The notes beneath the pieces are model-generated. The model saw nothing but the letters and a program-made list of their open reading frames with translations. It made no database searches and was not told where the DNA came from. The translations under genes and the position numbers were made by a program. From Euglena gracilis (lineage: Eukaryota; Euglenida; Euglenophyceae; Euglenales), in NCBI GenBank assembly GCA_039621445.1, contig CP154955.1:37303123-37367122 (forward strand): a DNA stretch of 64,000 bases, in the 5' to 3' direction. Below are positions 9,527 through 20,264 of the stretch, piece by piece. The stretch's first letter is position 1; each line of letters opens with the position of its first letter.

Positions 9527-10743
9527 ACCAGGGTGTGACGTAGAGCTGAGCTCTTTGGGAGACCACCCCAGCCCGGCCCGGCGCCCGGCGCGGCCCGGCG
9601 GCACGGCCCGGCGGCCCGACCGGCGGCCCGGCCCGGCTGGCGGGTCGAAAAACGCTCATTTTCGGCTCAAAAACAGGTTTTACGGGTCCTGGAGGCCGAA
9701 AAACATCGTTTTGGGGCAAAATTTTTTTTCGATTTTTTCGACTTTTTTGGCCCGGTTGTGACCCAAAGTGGCCCAAAACGGGGCGCTGGACGGTCGAAAA
9801 ACGCTCATTTTTGGCTCGAAAACACTTTTTTCGGGTCCGGGAGGTCAAAAATCATGGTTTTGGGCAAAAAATTTTTTTCGACTTTTTTCGACTTTTTGAC
9901 CCAAAAATGGCTAAGTCCACCGGCCAGGGGGGCGGGCCCCAGCCAGGGGGGGGGGGGTCCGGGTCGGAAATTTTTTTTCGCCCAAAAACACTTTTTTTGA
10001 TGTTCTGAAGTGAAAAAAAGTGTTTTTGAGCGGAAAAATTTTTTTCAAAATATTGGGTCCCGACCTGCCTCCCGACCCCCCTCGCCCAACCGCCCTCACG
10101 GCGCCTGCAGGGGTCCCCGAATACCTAAAACTGGCCCAAAATCGCGCAACCAGACCCCGGGAACCCCAAAAAACGGTCAAAACCCCCCCTAAACCTAATG
10201 ATTGACCCCCTGGTTTGGGCTGCAACTCCTCGTCTAGCCCGAGATACGGCCAATTTACGGTTTCGGGCCCCGAACGGGCCCGAAATGGCCAAAACTGGCA
10301 AAACTGGCCCAAAACCCCAAAACGGCCGTATCTCGGGCTAGGCGAGGAGTTGGCCCAAAGCGCGCATACCGATCGATCGGGCGTCCCAAAGTTGTGGAAT
10401 GACGTCCTCGTTACTTTTCCTCAACTCCGCAGCGTTTTTCGAGATATTTTGAATTTTTCGACCCCAAAATGGCCCTGCAATTTCCCCGGAAAAAAAAACG
10501 GTAGACCACTTTTTTGCTCGGGCCATATCTCCGGACTGGCGGGGAGTTACGGGTAACCGAAGGGCTCTGGAGAAACTAGGGATCCTCTCCTAACCTATAG
10601 GCTATTCACTTTGGGGGCCCAGAAATCCAATCACATCGATAATCCTCGGGTGCCTACCCAGGGGGGGGGGGCGGGGGGGGTCCGACCCCCCGTCGCCGGG
10701 GTGGTGAGCTTCGCTCTTACTCTAAAGAGATAAGAGCTCATTG
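9527..10743. repeat. Tandem duplication, copy 1
   Basis: Starts ACCAGGGTGTGACGTAGAGC and ends at the GAGATAAGAGCTCATTG hairpin border, where copy 2 starts with the same sequence. It contains two roughly 150-bp subrepeats (starting near 9645 and 9794: GTCGAAAAACGCTCATTTT), then a block with ATCTCGGGCTAGGCGAGGAG, TTGTGGAATGA, and CTAGGGATCCTCTCCTAACC. No coding potential that I can support. Confidence 0.85.
10713..10737. other. Terminal hairpin of duplication copy 1
   Basis: GCTCTTACTCT, two unpaired A residues, then AGAGATAAGAGC form an 11-bp stem with one bulged A. The identical hairpin closes copy 2 at 11719-11743, and a variant is at 43702-43725. Confidence 0.85.
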
Positions 10744-11749
10744 ACCAGGGTGTGACGTAGAGCTGAGCTCTTTGGGGGACCACTCCGGCCCGGCCTGCGA
10801 AAAACGCTCATTTTCGGCCCAAAAAACATGTTTTCTGGGTCCGGGAGACCATAAAACATCGTTTTGGGCCAAAATTTTTTTTCGATTTTTTCGACTTTTT
10901 TGACCCAAAGTCAATGGGTTGTCCAACCAAAAAGGGGCGCTGGCGGGTCGAAAAACTCTCATTTTCAGCTCAAAAACAGTTTTTCTGGGTCCGGGAGGCC
11001 AAAAAAACATGGTTTTGGGCGAAAAAAATTTTTTCGATTTTTTTCGACTTTTTTGACCCGGTTTTGACCCAAAGTCAATGGGTTGGCGAACCAAAACGGG
11101 GCGCTGGCGGGTCGAAAAACGCTCATTTTCAGCTCAAAAACACTTTTTCCGGGTCCGGGAGGCCAAAAAACATGGTTTTGGGCGAAAAAATTTTTTTCGA
11201 TTTTTTTCGACTTTTTGGCCCGAAAACGGTAAAATCGGACAGTGGGAAAAGTGTACAAAACGGCCATTTGGACCGAAAAACGGCCATATCTCGGGCCAGG
11301 CAGGGAGTTGGCCCAAACTGCGAATACCGGTGGATAGGGCGTCCCAAAGTTGTGGAATGAGGTACTCTTCACTTTTTCTCAACTCCCCAGCGTTTTCGAG
11401 ATATTTTGAATTTTTCGATTTTTTTACCCCAAAAATGGCCCCTTTTGCCGGTCCAACAAAATTTCTTTGGAAAAAAAAACGGTAGACAACTTTTTTACTC
11501 GGGCCATATCTCCGGACTGGCGGGGAGTTGCGGGTAACCCAAGCGCTCTGGAGAAACTAGGGATCCTCTCCTAACCTATAGGCTATTCACTTTGGGGGTC
11601 CGGAAATCCAATCACATCGATAATCCTCGGGGGCCATTGCCTACCCAGGGGGGGGGGGGCGGGGGGTGCGGGGGGGGCGGGGGGGGCGGACCCCCCCGTC
11701 GCCGGGGTGGTAAGCTTCGCTCTTACTCTAAAGAGATAAGAGCTCAGCG
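10744..11749. repeat. Tandem duplication, copy 2
   Basis: A second copy of the 9527-10743 unit, shorter (about 1006 against 1217 bp) but with three instead of two of the roughly 150-bp subrepeats (near 10796, 10948 and 11112). The distal half (11281-11749) matches 10318-10743 closely, including TCCAATCACATCGATAATCC and the terminal hairpin. Confidence 0.85.
11719..11743. other. Terminal hairpin of duplication copy 2
   Basis: Same hairpin as at 10713-10737, preceded in both cases by GTCGCCGGGGTGGT and AGCTTC. Confidence 0.85.
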
Positions 11750-11956
11750 ACCCCCCCCATTGTGAAAGGATATCATAACAGATTGGCTGGTTCCAATGAC
11801 CCTCGCGATTTCCCAAGGGGGACCCTAAGAACTTCCCAGGCAAGTCTCTCAGGGCCTTTCAATGGTGATTGACCCTGAGAAATTTTTGGACAGACAGGAA
11901 TACCGTTGTAGGAGGACCTTTGCAGTTACCTGAGAGTGACCTGGGGATGTTTTCCA

Positions 11957-12147
11957 GTTGGGGACTATCACCATCTTCCGTTCCGGTGCTGCTTCCAGCG
12001 GGATCCTTCCTCTCGAGCCCGCCGTTTGCGCCCACACCGGGCCCACCCCTCGGCAGCACCACCGCACCCTTCGGTGGATTGCCGCTGGCCTGCCGCCCCG
12101 GAGGACGCTGCAAAGGGCGTGGCCAGCCCGACACACCTGCTTCGGGT
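11957..12147 (+). CDS. Candidate Pro/Ser/Gly-rich exon
   Basis: GC-rich block after TTTTCCAG (11956) and before GTCAACAA (about 12148). All three forward frames are open, so the frame is not settled; the one giving SVPVLLPAGSFLSSPPFAP has the most protein-like composition. Low confidence. Confidence 0.25.
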
Positions 12148-12239
12148 CAACAAATGTGTTTGTAATCCCTACTTTGGCTGGGATTGGGACTGGCCCCTAT
12201 AAGGTAATGATGGGGGGCATGAGGACCCCGACCCTCTAT

Positions 12240-12615
12240 AAAAAATGGCAGGGCGGGGGGCTAGGAGAGATGATAGAGAGAAGAAGAAGAGCGATAAGAG
12301 GGTAAGAGATGGGGATATGAAAAGAGAGAGAGGAGAGCTAGATAGAGAGAGAGATGATAGAAGATATAGAGACCAGAGAGAGAGAGAGAGAGAGATAGAG
12401 TAGAGATCGATAGAGGAGAGAGATGAGATAGGAGAGAGGGAGAGAGAGAGAGAGACGATAGGATAGGAGGGGGGGGGGTGGGAGGATATAGATATAGAGA
12501 GATATGATAGAGGAGAGATAGAGAGAGAGAGAGATATATCGAGAGCTACATTATATCTATATATATCTAGATATAGCTAAACTATATAGAGAGAGATATA
12601 TATAATATATATATC

Positions 12616-12646
<31 letters not shown>

Positions 12647-12677
12647 CTTATATATTATATATATCATATATATATAT
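12240..12677. repeat. GA-rich and TA microsatellites
   Basis: GAGAGA/GATAGA repeats at about 12265-12535 pass into TA-rich repeats at 12536-12677. They abut the left terminus of the TIR element at 12678. No gene. Confidence 0.9.
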
Positions 12678-13194
12678 GGCAAGGCTAATTTACTGGGCCC
12701 CCCCGGGGGGGGTCCCAGTAGTTTAACCTGGGGGTGGGGGTCCCACTTCTTTCACCAACTCCAAATTTTGGATTTCGCACCCCGATTTGCCGTATTTCCG
12801 TTCATTGAGGGGGTGGGACTGGGGTTAGGTTTTGGATTAGGGTTAGGGTTACGATTTAGGAAAAAAGTTAGGCCGAAATCGGGTCGAAATTCATGTAAAA
12901 GATTGGACCGGAAATTCGGCCTAAATTACGCCCAAATCCGGCCCAGCGGCCCACTTTCCCCCGAACCCTGACCCCAGCCCGAACGCCAACCCTAACCCGA
13001 ATCCGAACCCTAACCCTATTCCTGAAAATAACCCCGGAATCACCCCGCCGGCGGAAAAAATTTCCGACGGCAGGTCAATTTCCCCAGGGAAAACCCGAGG
13101 GGGGTCCCAGTAGTTTCACCTGGGCGGCCGAAGTCCCCGGTAGGTACAACTACTGGGACCCCCCCCGGGGGGGGGCCAGTAAATTAGCCTTGCC
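12678..13194. mobile_element. 517-bp TIR element inserted in a TA microsatellite
   Basis: The left end starts GGCAAGGCTAATTTACTGG followed by a C-run/G-run and GTCCCAGTAGTT. The right end is its reverse complement, ending at 13194, so the terminal inverted repeats are about 46 bp with only small run-length differences. ATATATAT lies on both sides, so a target duplication cannot be separated from the microsatellite. The interior carries TTAGGG-like (12834-12853) and CCCTAA-like (about 12991-13020) tracts. No transposase coding, so nonautonomous; superfamily not assignable. Confidence 0.85.
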
Positions 13195-13430
13195 ATATAT
13201 ATATATATTATATATATATTATATATATGTATATGTGTATGTATGTATGTATGTATGTATATGTATATATATATATGTATGTATGTATGTGTGTGCATAT
13301 ATATGTATATATATTGTATATCTTTTATAGATAAATATATATTAAATTATATATTATATAATATTAAATACATATATATATATATGTATATATATAACAT
13401 GTATATATATATATATATATTGTTTTAGGT
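13195..13430. repeat. TA/TATG microsatellite
   Basis: Continuation of the TA-rich tract on the right of the TIR element, with GTATGTAT stretches at about 13235-13300. No gene. Confidence 0.9.
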
Positions 13431-13467
13431 TCGTCATATTCCATGTGTTGTGTTGGGGTGTGTTTCC

Positions 13468-13630
13468 CGCGGCCATTCCCCGGCGAGCCCGAGCCGGCTG
13501 TGGGGCTGCCGGCGCCAGGCCCCTTGGGCGCCTCCTCCCCCCGCCGGCCCTCCCCCCGGCGGGCCCTGGCGGCCGGCACGCTCCCCGGCGGCCCCGGCGT
13601 GCGCCCTGGGAAGGGTGCCGGGGGCCGGGG
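13468..13630 (+). CDS. Candidate proline-rich exon
   Basis: The frame giving FPGEPEPAVGLPAPGPLGA, then SSPRRPSPRRALAAGTLPGG is the most protein-like of three open frames. Borders not settled; AG at 13429 is the nearest clear acceptor after the TA tract. Proline-rich, disordered if real. Confidence 0.3.
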
Positions 13631-13734
13631 GGCCGTGGCGTTTGCGTGTCGGCGGAGGGATGGCGTGTGTCGCCCACGACGTCCTTTCTTTTTGGCCAGA
13701 CGGCCTGCCCCCCCCAATGATCACCGGTGCAAAC

Positions 13735-14390
13735 ATCATCAACTCATTTCCGGCAACGCACGGTGTAATTCCCCCAAAATAATACCCCAACATAAATAAT
13801 AGGTGTGGTGTTCAGGCCGGTTGGTGATTTCCTCGAGGGCCTGTTTGGCGTGGGAGACAAGACCAGATTTTGTTTTGCGTCGGTTGGCGACATTGTTGAC
13901 CAAAAGGATCTGCTATTCTTCTCTTTGCACAATGAGAAAGGCGTGCTTCAACACATGAACATGCTTTAAATGTCGAGATTGCAACGATTTTTTTTTCTCT
14001 GAAAATTTTCTATTTGATTCGATCGTCCGATGAAACCTTCATGGGGATTCCTTGTGTTGAAAAATTCTCGAGTTTTGTATTTGTCGAAGCCCTGGAGTTT
14101 GCTTGGAGGATTGGGGTTGGGGCTCATTTAGGGCATTTCATTCTCCATTGCACAAGCGTCGATGGATTGACTTCGTGTTTGCAGTCCGCCACCCCTGCTG
14201 GCGTGGTGTGCAGACTTGCCCCCGAGCCTGCACGCTAGGCTTGGCCTCGCCCCTCCCCTCCGCCGGAGGGCTCTTTGCACCCGTCGCCGCTCCTTTCTGC
14301 ACTGTGATGCCCGAGGGTACGGGAATGCCATTGCACGCCGTTGCTGTTTTTTTTTGCCCATCTTGCTTTTCTCTTTGCATTCGGCTCCAT
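13735..14390. other. No gene seen
   Basis: Moderate GC, only short frames with no recognisable domain. I see nothing to annotate. Confidence 0.5.
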
Positions 14391-14392
14391 TA

Positions 14393-14813
14393 ATCGCCAT
14401 TTCTTAAGCTGGATGGGACCCCACCTACCCCCAGGGGGTCCAACCAGATGGCAGCTAGATCCAGGTGGAATCCGACAACATCAAAGAAAACCAAATCAAG
14501 CTGCGAGCTGGGGGATTCAAAATTTGAGATGAAAAGCAAAACTTCCATTTCTGGTCATTTTTGGACCCTTTGTTCGAAAGTCGTTCAAAAAATCAAGGTG
14601 GGCAATTTTTTTTCTCGTTCCAGCCCGGCTTCACCGGACTGGCACCGATTTTCATTTTCCAAACTCTGGTGGGGAATCCGCAGCCCGGCTGGGAGTTGTG
14701 GCGGGAAAAAGCCCCCCCCCCCCCACCGCCCGGGGGGGGGGGAGGGCCGGGGCCCAGCCAGAATTTTTTTTCCAGCCAGCTGACTGGACCCCAAGGAAAC
14801 CTCTGATTGCCAT
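14393..14813. mobile_element. Probable truncated CCAGCC-type MITE
   Basis: The interior matches the style of the other MITEs (CAGCCCGGCT, a long C-run/G-run clamp, TTTTTTTTCCAGCCAGC, CTGGACCCC). The right end CTCTG is followed by ATTGCCAT; ATCGCCAT precedes the left part, a 7/8 match that may be the target duplication. The left CAGAGG terminus is missing, so the boundary is tentative. Confidence 0.4.
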
Positions 14814-14889
14814 GCCCCCCACTCCATTTTTCATTTTTTTGTTTCCATCCTGTGGCTCCAACCTGTTTATCATTGGCAACGTTGTCTGA

Positions 14890-15463
14890 CTCCAGGATAA
14901 TGGCTAGGTTGTGTCGTGCCGATGGGTCCTCGGTTCTGTGTATTTCAAACCAACGAAAAAAGGGATGCCATCCTCCACAATGGAGTGAGATGATCGAAAG
15001 AGATGAACTCCTGTTCGACTTGCCTCACACTCTTTACTGACATTCATAAATGTCTGCCTAGAAATGGATTCAATAAATAAATTGATTATTTTGTGAGAGG
15101 CAACACCATCACGAAGCCTGCTGGTTTAGGGGAATGCCATCCAATCCAAAATTGAATATTTGAAGCAATGAAAACGAATTCTTCAGTGTTTCTCAGGAAC
15201 AGAAGGCATATTGGTCAATGAAAGGAAAAATTCAGGTCAGCAATTGTGCTGCATTTCGGCACCTCCCCGGAACCAACGTGGCCCGTTGTTTTTTGTGACA
15301 TTGTGACATTGGGAAACGGAGCTCAAGGAAGTGCATGGCTAGCATGATAGACGTGCATGCATAGCTCGCAGCACATTAAAAGTTCTTGCAGCTCAATCCC
15401 CCCCCTTCCGTAGGTTGAAGCTTTTCCTTTGGCGCCAACCCCGATCAGGATGGGGCTTGGGGT
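14890..15463. other. No gene seen
   Basis: AT-leaning sequence without coding signal or obvious repeat, ending at the target duplication of the next MITE. Confidence 0.5.
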
Positions 15464-15900
15464 CAGGCTGCTGCTTAAGGGATTGCAGTACCCCACCGGA
15501 GGGGGGCTGGACTGCAGCTAGTCCAAATTTGGCTAGTGGGTTTTCTAGCAGACCCCCCCCCGGGGGGGTCTGCTAAAAGGGCTAGCTAGTGGAAAAAATT
15601 TTTCCAGTGAAAATTTTTTCGCACCGGAAATTTTTTGGGACCCCCAAAAATGGCCCAAAATGCCCATTTTTGGCCATTTTTGGGAATTTTTGGAACAAAA
15701 TCAGCGAAAAATGTATTAAAAACCTCATTTCACCTCGGCGCACAGCGCCGGAGGAAAATTTTTTTCCAGTTGGGAGGACCTCCGGACCCCCCTCCCCCCC
15801 CCCGGGGGGGGGGAGGGGGGGTCTAGCTAGTCCATTTTTTTCCAGTGTCCAGCAGATTGGCCAGCCTGTACCCCCCCGGGGGTCCTTAAGCAAAAGCCTG
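15464..15900. mobile_element. hAT-type MITE, 437 bp, near-perfect 8-bp TSD
   Basis: The left end is CAGGCTGCTGCTTAAGG; the right end is the reverse complement of CAGGCTTTTGCTTAAGG (15 of 17 matching). Flanks are CTTGGGGT (15456-15463) and CTTGGGGG (15901-15908), 7 of 8. Eight-bp duplications with CAGG-type ends are the hAT signature. The interior has AGCTAGTCCAAATTTGGCTA, C/G clamps and the GGCGC-ACA-GCGCC hairpin at 15736-15750. It is the same family as 39880-40258. No transposase, so it must move in trans. Confidence 0.9.
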
Positions 15901-16047
15901 CTTGGGGGTGGTCGACCCTGCCCCACCCCCCGCAGGGTTAACAGCTGCGGGCAGGGGAGGGGGATCGGCTGCACTGGTGTTCTCTGTGTGTTGCTGGTGT
16001 TGGCTGCCAGGGTCGGGCACGCTTCCCCTGCCCCTGCCATGTCGCAG

Positions 16048-16254
16048 CGCCTGCCTTGCCTGGGCCCCCCCACATGCCGGGACCGGGGCCGGGCACGCCC
16101 CGTGACGGCGGCGGAGCTCCCCCTCCCCCACCCGTTCCCGACCGCGCGGCGGCGGGGCTGCGGTGGCGGGCCGTGGCGGCGGTGCTGCCCCTCGGCGGGC
16201 TGCTGCTGCGGCGGAGGGGCCCTGCCGGCAGCCCAAAACCCCCACACATGTCGG
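16048..16254 (+). CDS. Candidate exon with a hydrophobic segment
   Basis: The frame gives GTPRDGGGAPPPPPVPDRAA, then AGLRWRAVAAVLPLGGLLLR, followed by basic residues: a proline-rich lead, then one possible membrane helix with a positive flank. Acceptor GTCGCAG at 16047; donor GG|GTGACT at 16255. It may belong with the exons at 19341 and 20012. Confidence 0.4.
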
Positions 16255-16499
16255 GTGACTGATTCCTACCCCCCCCCCGGAAGTTGTCAGCTGGCCCATG
16301 GCTGCTGTACTTGTCATGTTGAAGGTATGTCACCGACTGTTGGATCCACTGAGTTGTCACCCACCGAAGTTTTACTTGGCATCAACCACAAGAGTTACTG
16401 GTTTTCAGTTAATATTTGCTTGCACATGCTGGTTGGGAGTTCTTGGGGTATAACCCTGTGTTTTGCAGGTCATTTTTAGGCAATTGTCTCATCTCATTT

Positions 16500-16760
16500 C
16501 GGTCTAGCCAGCCCAATTTCTTGCCCTGGTCCAGCAACCCCCCCCCCTGGGTCCTTAAAGAGATGTACAAATGAGACCCACCCGGAGGGGGGGGGGCGGC
16601 ACCCCCTCACCTCCTATCAACAAATTTTGGCTCCTGTCAAGCGGACCAAAGGTTGGCTGGACGGTAATGGATTGTTCGCTTTATGGGGTCCCGAAATATG
16701 CCAAAACCGGGTCTGAAAGGGGTCTCCCCAGCTGAAATTTTGGTTGTGGACTTCAAGGTT
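16500..16760. mobile_element. Remnant of a CCAGCC-type MITE
   Basis: CTAGCCAGCCCAATTTCT, a C run, GGGTCCTTAAAG, GGTTGGCTGGACGG and GGGTCTGAAAGGGG recall the ends and interior of the 15.46-kb and 39.24-kb elements. No intact ends. Confidence 0.4.
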
Positions 16761-17229
16761 CTTGTCGCAACGGTTACATTGCTATGAGGGTTACGTTGTT
16801 CAGACCTCACTGTTAGCGCAAAAAAACATTGACCCCACAAACGCGCAGCCTTTTTGAACAAACAGTATTCCACTACAAACTTTTCAGGATGGCCTTTGGA
16901 TGAAGACGCTTTCCCTTCCCATTTCAGAGGACCGGCTCCCGACGAGGACAACGAGCGAAATCCCTCTGCCTTCGAGTTACTGTGCTCTTTCAGGGAATCC
17001 CAAAATGCACCGTTGTCGGCATCCATCCAAGAGGAGGATGAAAAAAGAAGAGAAGAACGACGTGCAACGTTTGCAGTCGGCCAACCAATTTGCCGAGGGT
17101 TCGGCCAGAGGGGAGGGGAGGGAGGGGAGACACTCTGCACGAGTGTCTCCCGGGCGTGGGCACCTGTCTCCCCTGGGCGTGGGCGGAGTGGTACCTGGCG
17201 GAGAGGCGCTCCTTGTGGTGGGTGAGGCT

Positions 17230-17331
17230 GTGGAGGGTGAGCCGCCCGGCCGGGGACGGGGCGGGGGCCGCGCCGGCCACGGCCGGCGGCGGGTGGACGA
17301 AGGCGTGCAGGGCCACCCCGACTACCGCGAG
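17230..17331 (+). CDS. Candidate short exon
   Basis: A GC-rich island. The frame giving RVDEGVQGHPDYRE before GAG|GTGGGG is the most plausible of several open frames on both strands. No family seen. Confidence 0.25.
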
Positions 17332-18178
17332 GTGGGGGCAGGGCGGGGAGCGGGGGTCGATCCGGATTGCTGGTTCCTGCGGATGCTGGATGGTTGATTC
17401 CTAATTTCTGCAGTAATTTGTGGATACAAGCGTGTAAGCCCGTGCTGACGCAGGGGCTTTCGTGACTGCGGTGAATATGCGGCCGGGACCCAATCTCAGG
17501 TCCGGAGACAAGGTACGATTTCCGCTTTCGATTCTGCTTCCTATCAGCTATCAATGGGTGATATCGGGCGACAGCAGGCCACATCAGGCGACAATGCCAA
17601 AGGATCCATGTTTGGGTCCGAATCGAGCCATTTGCGACGATAGACAATCGGATCGCGTGATCTCGAGGTCACAGCGCTCCGGTTATAATGTTAGTTAGAT
17701 TATGTCTAATTTTGGGCTTTTTTACAGGTTTTTTTTTTAAGGGCCCGATGCCTGCTCTAACCCACTTCCAGCTGTGGGATCCCCACCCCTGGGGGGGGGA
17801 TTCAGCCAGCAGCTTTTTCAGCCCAAATTTCCAGCCTCTGAGGTGACCTCCCCTCCCGCCAGGCTTAGATGGCCGGGAATGCACTTTTCACTTTTGGTGG
17901 TTTTTTGCGCACCTGCGCATTCTTTTTTTGACTTCACGGGGCGGCGCACCCGTCATCTGAATCGCATGGGACCATAATGGGTACCGCTACTATCAACCTC
18001 CGTATTTTTTTTTATCGGTAAACCGACCTTTTCCGTATTGAAAATAGTGGTTTACCACCTCCGCCAACCGGGGGGAAACCCCTGCCGAAGTCGGTGCGAC
18101 ACAAAACACTGCTTCCCGGGGGCGAACCCTGGCCACCCTGGTCAGGTGAAGCCGTTGTACCGGGGTCTTGACGCACAG

Positions 18179-18354
18179 GATCCCTCTGCGTTCCCAGCCA
18201 CCTTGGCGCTGCGGAGTCCGGTCGGGCCAGCGGCGGCCACCCGCCACCACCTCTCTCTCGCCGAGGTCCGGCACGCCCCGGGCCACGCCAGCCGGAGCCA
18301 TCCGCCCAGAGGCACCGTTCTCCCCGGCGTGTGGTACCGCGACGTGTCCGAAAG
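18179..18354 (+). CDS. Candidate exon
   Basis: The acceptor CGCACAG (18178) and donor AAG|GTCTGG (18355) bound DPSAFPATLALRSPVGPAAA, HHLSLAEVRHAPGHASRSH, GVWYRDVSER, starting in phase 0 and ending in phase 2. No domain recognised; the opposite strand is also open here. Confidence 0.35.
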
Positions 18355-18699
18355 GTCTGGATCCCAGGGCAAAGGCCCCGGTTGGGCCCAAAGCTGAACT
18401 GCTGCGGTTTCGGGGTCATTTGCGCGCTGCGTTGAGATTCCATCCGTTTTCGAATCGCACCCGCCCAATGCGGGGCGGGTGCCCTTGCTGCCCTTTGATG
18501 TCCGTGTCCTTTCGTGTGCGCTCAGCGCTCTTCATGCGCCATTGCCATCAAACAATTTTTCAACAAAGTTCAAAACAACAGTACAGCTACCACTTTCTCC
18601 GTGCTTCTGCCCGTGCAAAATGGCCAACCTCAATATCGCGCGCATACAATTTGCAAGTTTCCGGAAATATAAATTCATTTGACGTCCGCCCCCCCCCAA

Positions 18700-18890
18700 G
18701 GCCCCCTCCTGCCGATTATCAATGCCGTCGACGCTGCCCCTGCCACTGCCCACCCGTTACCCGCAAAGGGCAGCCTGGCCCCCCGCCCTCCCTCTCCACC
18801 CTCCGACCCCCGCCCGGGCCACCGCCCTCCGGTCGGATTTTGGGTTCGACTTTGCGGCAGACCTGGAGGGGCTGGACGCCGGCCAGGTGG
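18700..18890 (+). CDS. Candidate exon, frame unresolved
   Basis: A GC-rich block with two competing forward frames: one begins LLPIINAVDAAPATAH and another ends SDFGFDFAADLEGLDAGQ. A homopolymer indel could join them. Treated as probable coding without a settled frame. Confidence 0.25.
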
Positions 18891-19119
18891 TGCCACGCGC
18901 AGCTGTCTGTGACCGTAGGGTGGTGTGTGTCGTCTGTGCTGGCGATTGCAGTCATGCAAATTAGCGACAGCCTTGGAAGTTTCATCGGCTTCAGCCGCAG
19001 GGGGACGGTATTTGCAAGGCATTTGTTTCTTTTGGAAAGCAAACTGCAGCTCACTGCTCAACTATGGAGCTGCGCATTTGTTTTTTATTTCAGGAGAAAT
19101 TTCATGCCAAATGTTCAGA

Positions 19120-19262
19120 CACGCATATGCGCACATGCGCTCCCACACACCGAGCACACACACGTGCATGCGCGTGCGAGTACGCACAACACGCAAACAC
19201 AGCACACACATACACACACCCACACCCACACCCACGCAGCACACACAACTGGCTTGCATCAG
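19120..19262. repeat. CA-rich microsatellite
   Basis: ACACAC/CACACC repeats; a second tract of CACGCACACA type is at about 19560-19705. Intergenic or intronic. Confidence 0.85.
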
Positions 19263-19340
19263 GAGGGAACCAGAGGGCATTCGTCTCCCATTTGACCCCT
19301 TTGTCTTTCGGCCAATGAAACGCCCCAACCTGCGGCCAAG

Positions 19341-19484
19341 GTGGTGGTGTTGATCTTCCTGGCCATGTTGTATTATCCGCTGCTGCTGGTCGGCACCGTG
19401 ACGAAGAGTACCCCACAGACCGCGGAGCAGGAGCCGAAGCCCCGCAGCGGCAGTGCCCCGCCAATGGGGCTGAAGCCACTGTGA
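19341..19484 (+). CDS. Membrane-segment exon, possibly terminal
   Basis: After GGCCAAG (19340) the phase 0 frame gives VVVLIFLAMLYYPLLLVGTV, a clear hydrophobic helix of about 20 residues, then TKSTPQTAEQEPKPRSG and SAPPMGLKPL with TGA at 19482-19484. It could be the C-terminal membrane anchor of a gene, or it may be spliced at ACC|GTGACG (19398) in phase 0 to the exon at 20012. I cannot decide between these. Confidence 0.5.
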   Translation: MVVLIFLAMLYYPLLLVGTVTKSTPQTAEQEPKPRSGSAPPMGLKPL

Positions 19485-20011
19485 CGGAACGGGGAAAAGA
19501 AACAAGCCTGCAGACATCTGCCGAGGCGCGGTTGCGCACACACTGGATCATGGATGCATGCGCGTGTGCACGCGCGCGCAGAACAGCACATCACAAATGC
19601 GCAAGCATGCACACCGACACGCACCCACCCAGACAGCAACATACCGCACATGCATACGCACAAGGCGCACGGATGCGCACGAATACACACAACACACAGC
19701 ACAAGTTCCACGTTTGTCCTTCAGTCTCCTTGCGTTGTCGTCCCCCCCGTCAACTTCTGGGCGTTCCACTCAGGCCTTCTTGAAATTCGAATTTTGCATG
19801 CCTGCTTGGGAGGTGGCGGTGTTTCCAGCTGTGGTGTGCGTTTATTTTGAACCAACCACGTCGAGGAAGCATGCCCTCCCTCTCGCAGCTCGCAATCCAC
19901 TGAAGCGCATGGATTGAGGGTCATGCGTGTGGTTCCCCAAAACTGCCGTTTGAGACGGGTGCTGCACCTCCCCACGAATGGATTGCTTTTCCACAGCCAC
20001 CCCCTCCCTAG

Positions 20012-20201
20012 GGTGCCAAACCGAGGCCTGGGGCCACCCCAAGCCCGGAAGCGGCCCCCATGACAGCGGAGGAGGCGGGCCTCAAGGTGCTCATCAACGT
20101 CGTGGGGCTGGCCGCCACTGGCACTGTGTGGGCCATCAACGGCGCGGTGTGGAGCCTCGGCCAGGCCCGCCATGGGGACGTGGTTGGGGAAGTTGTCGGC
20201 G
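20012..20201 (+). CDS. Membrane-segment exon
   Basis: The acceptor CCCTCCCTAG ends at 20011 and the strong donor GCG|GTAAGG starts at 20202. Phase 0 gives GAKPRPGATPSPEAAP, MTAEEAGLKVLINVVGLAA, TGTVWAINGAVWSLGQARHG. The middle is a hydrophobic segment. Phase is compatible with the shortened form of the exon at 19341. No family recognised. Confidence 0.5.
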
Positions 20202-20264
20202 GTAAGGGTTAGTGCCGGCCATAAACAGACAAGCCTTAGTGCCACCAAGGGGGGTAAGGGGGTT

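Noticed and set aside
9640-11220. CRISPR-like array of 150-bp repeats
   Set aside because: Units are long, contiguous and without unique spacers; the context is eukaryotic. It is a tandem repeat.
10713-11749. Helitron ends
   Set aside because: A hairpin terminus is present, but no TC start, no CTRR end and no Rep/helicase coding was seen.
12830-13020. Interstitial telomere
   Set aside because: Only two or three degenerate TTAGGG-like units on each side, inside a transposon; too short to call a telomere.
17725-17745. CAGGTTTTTTTTTTAAGGG as a MITE terminus
   Set aside because: No inverted partner downstream; the poly-T makes chance similarity likely.
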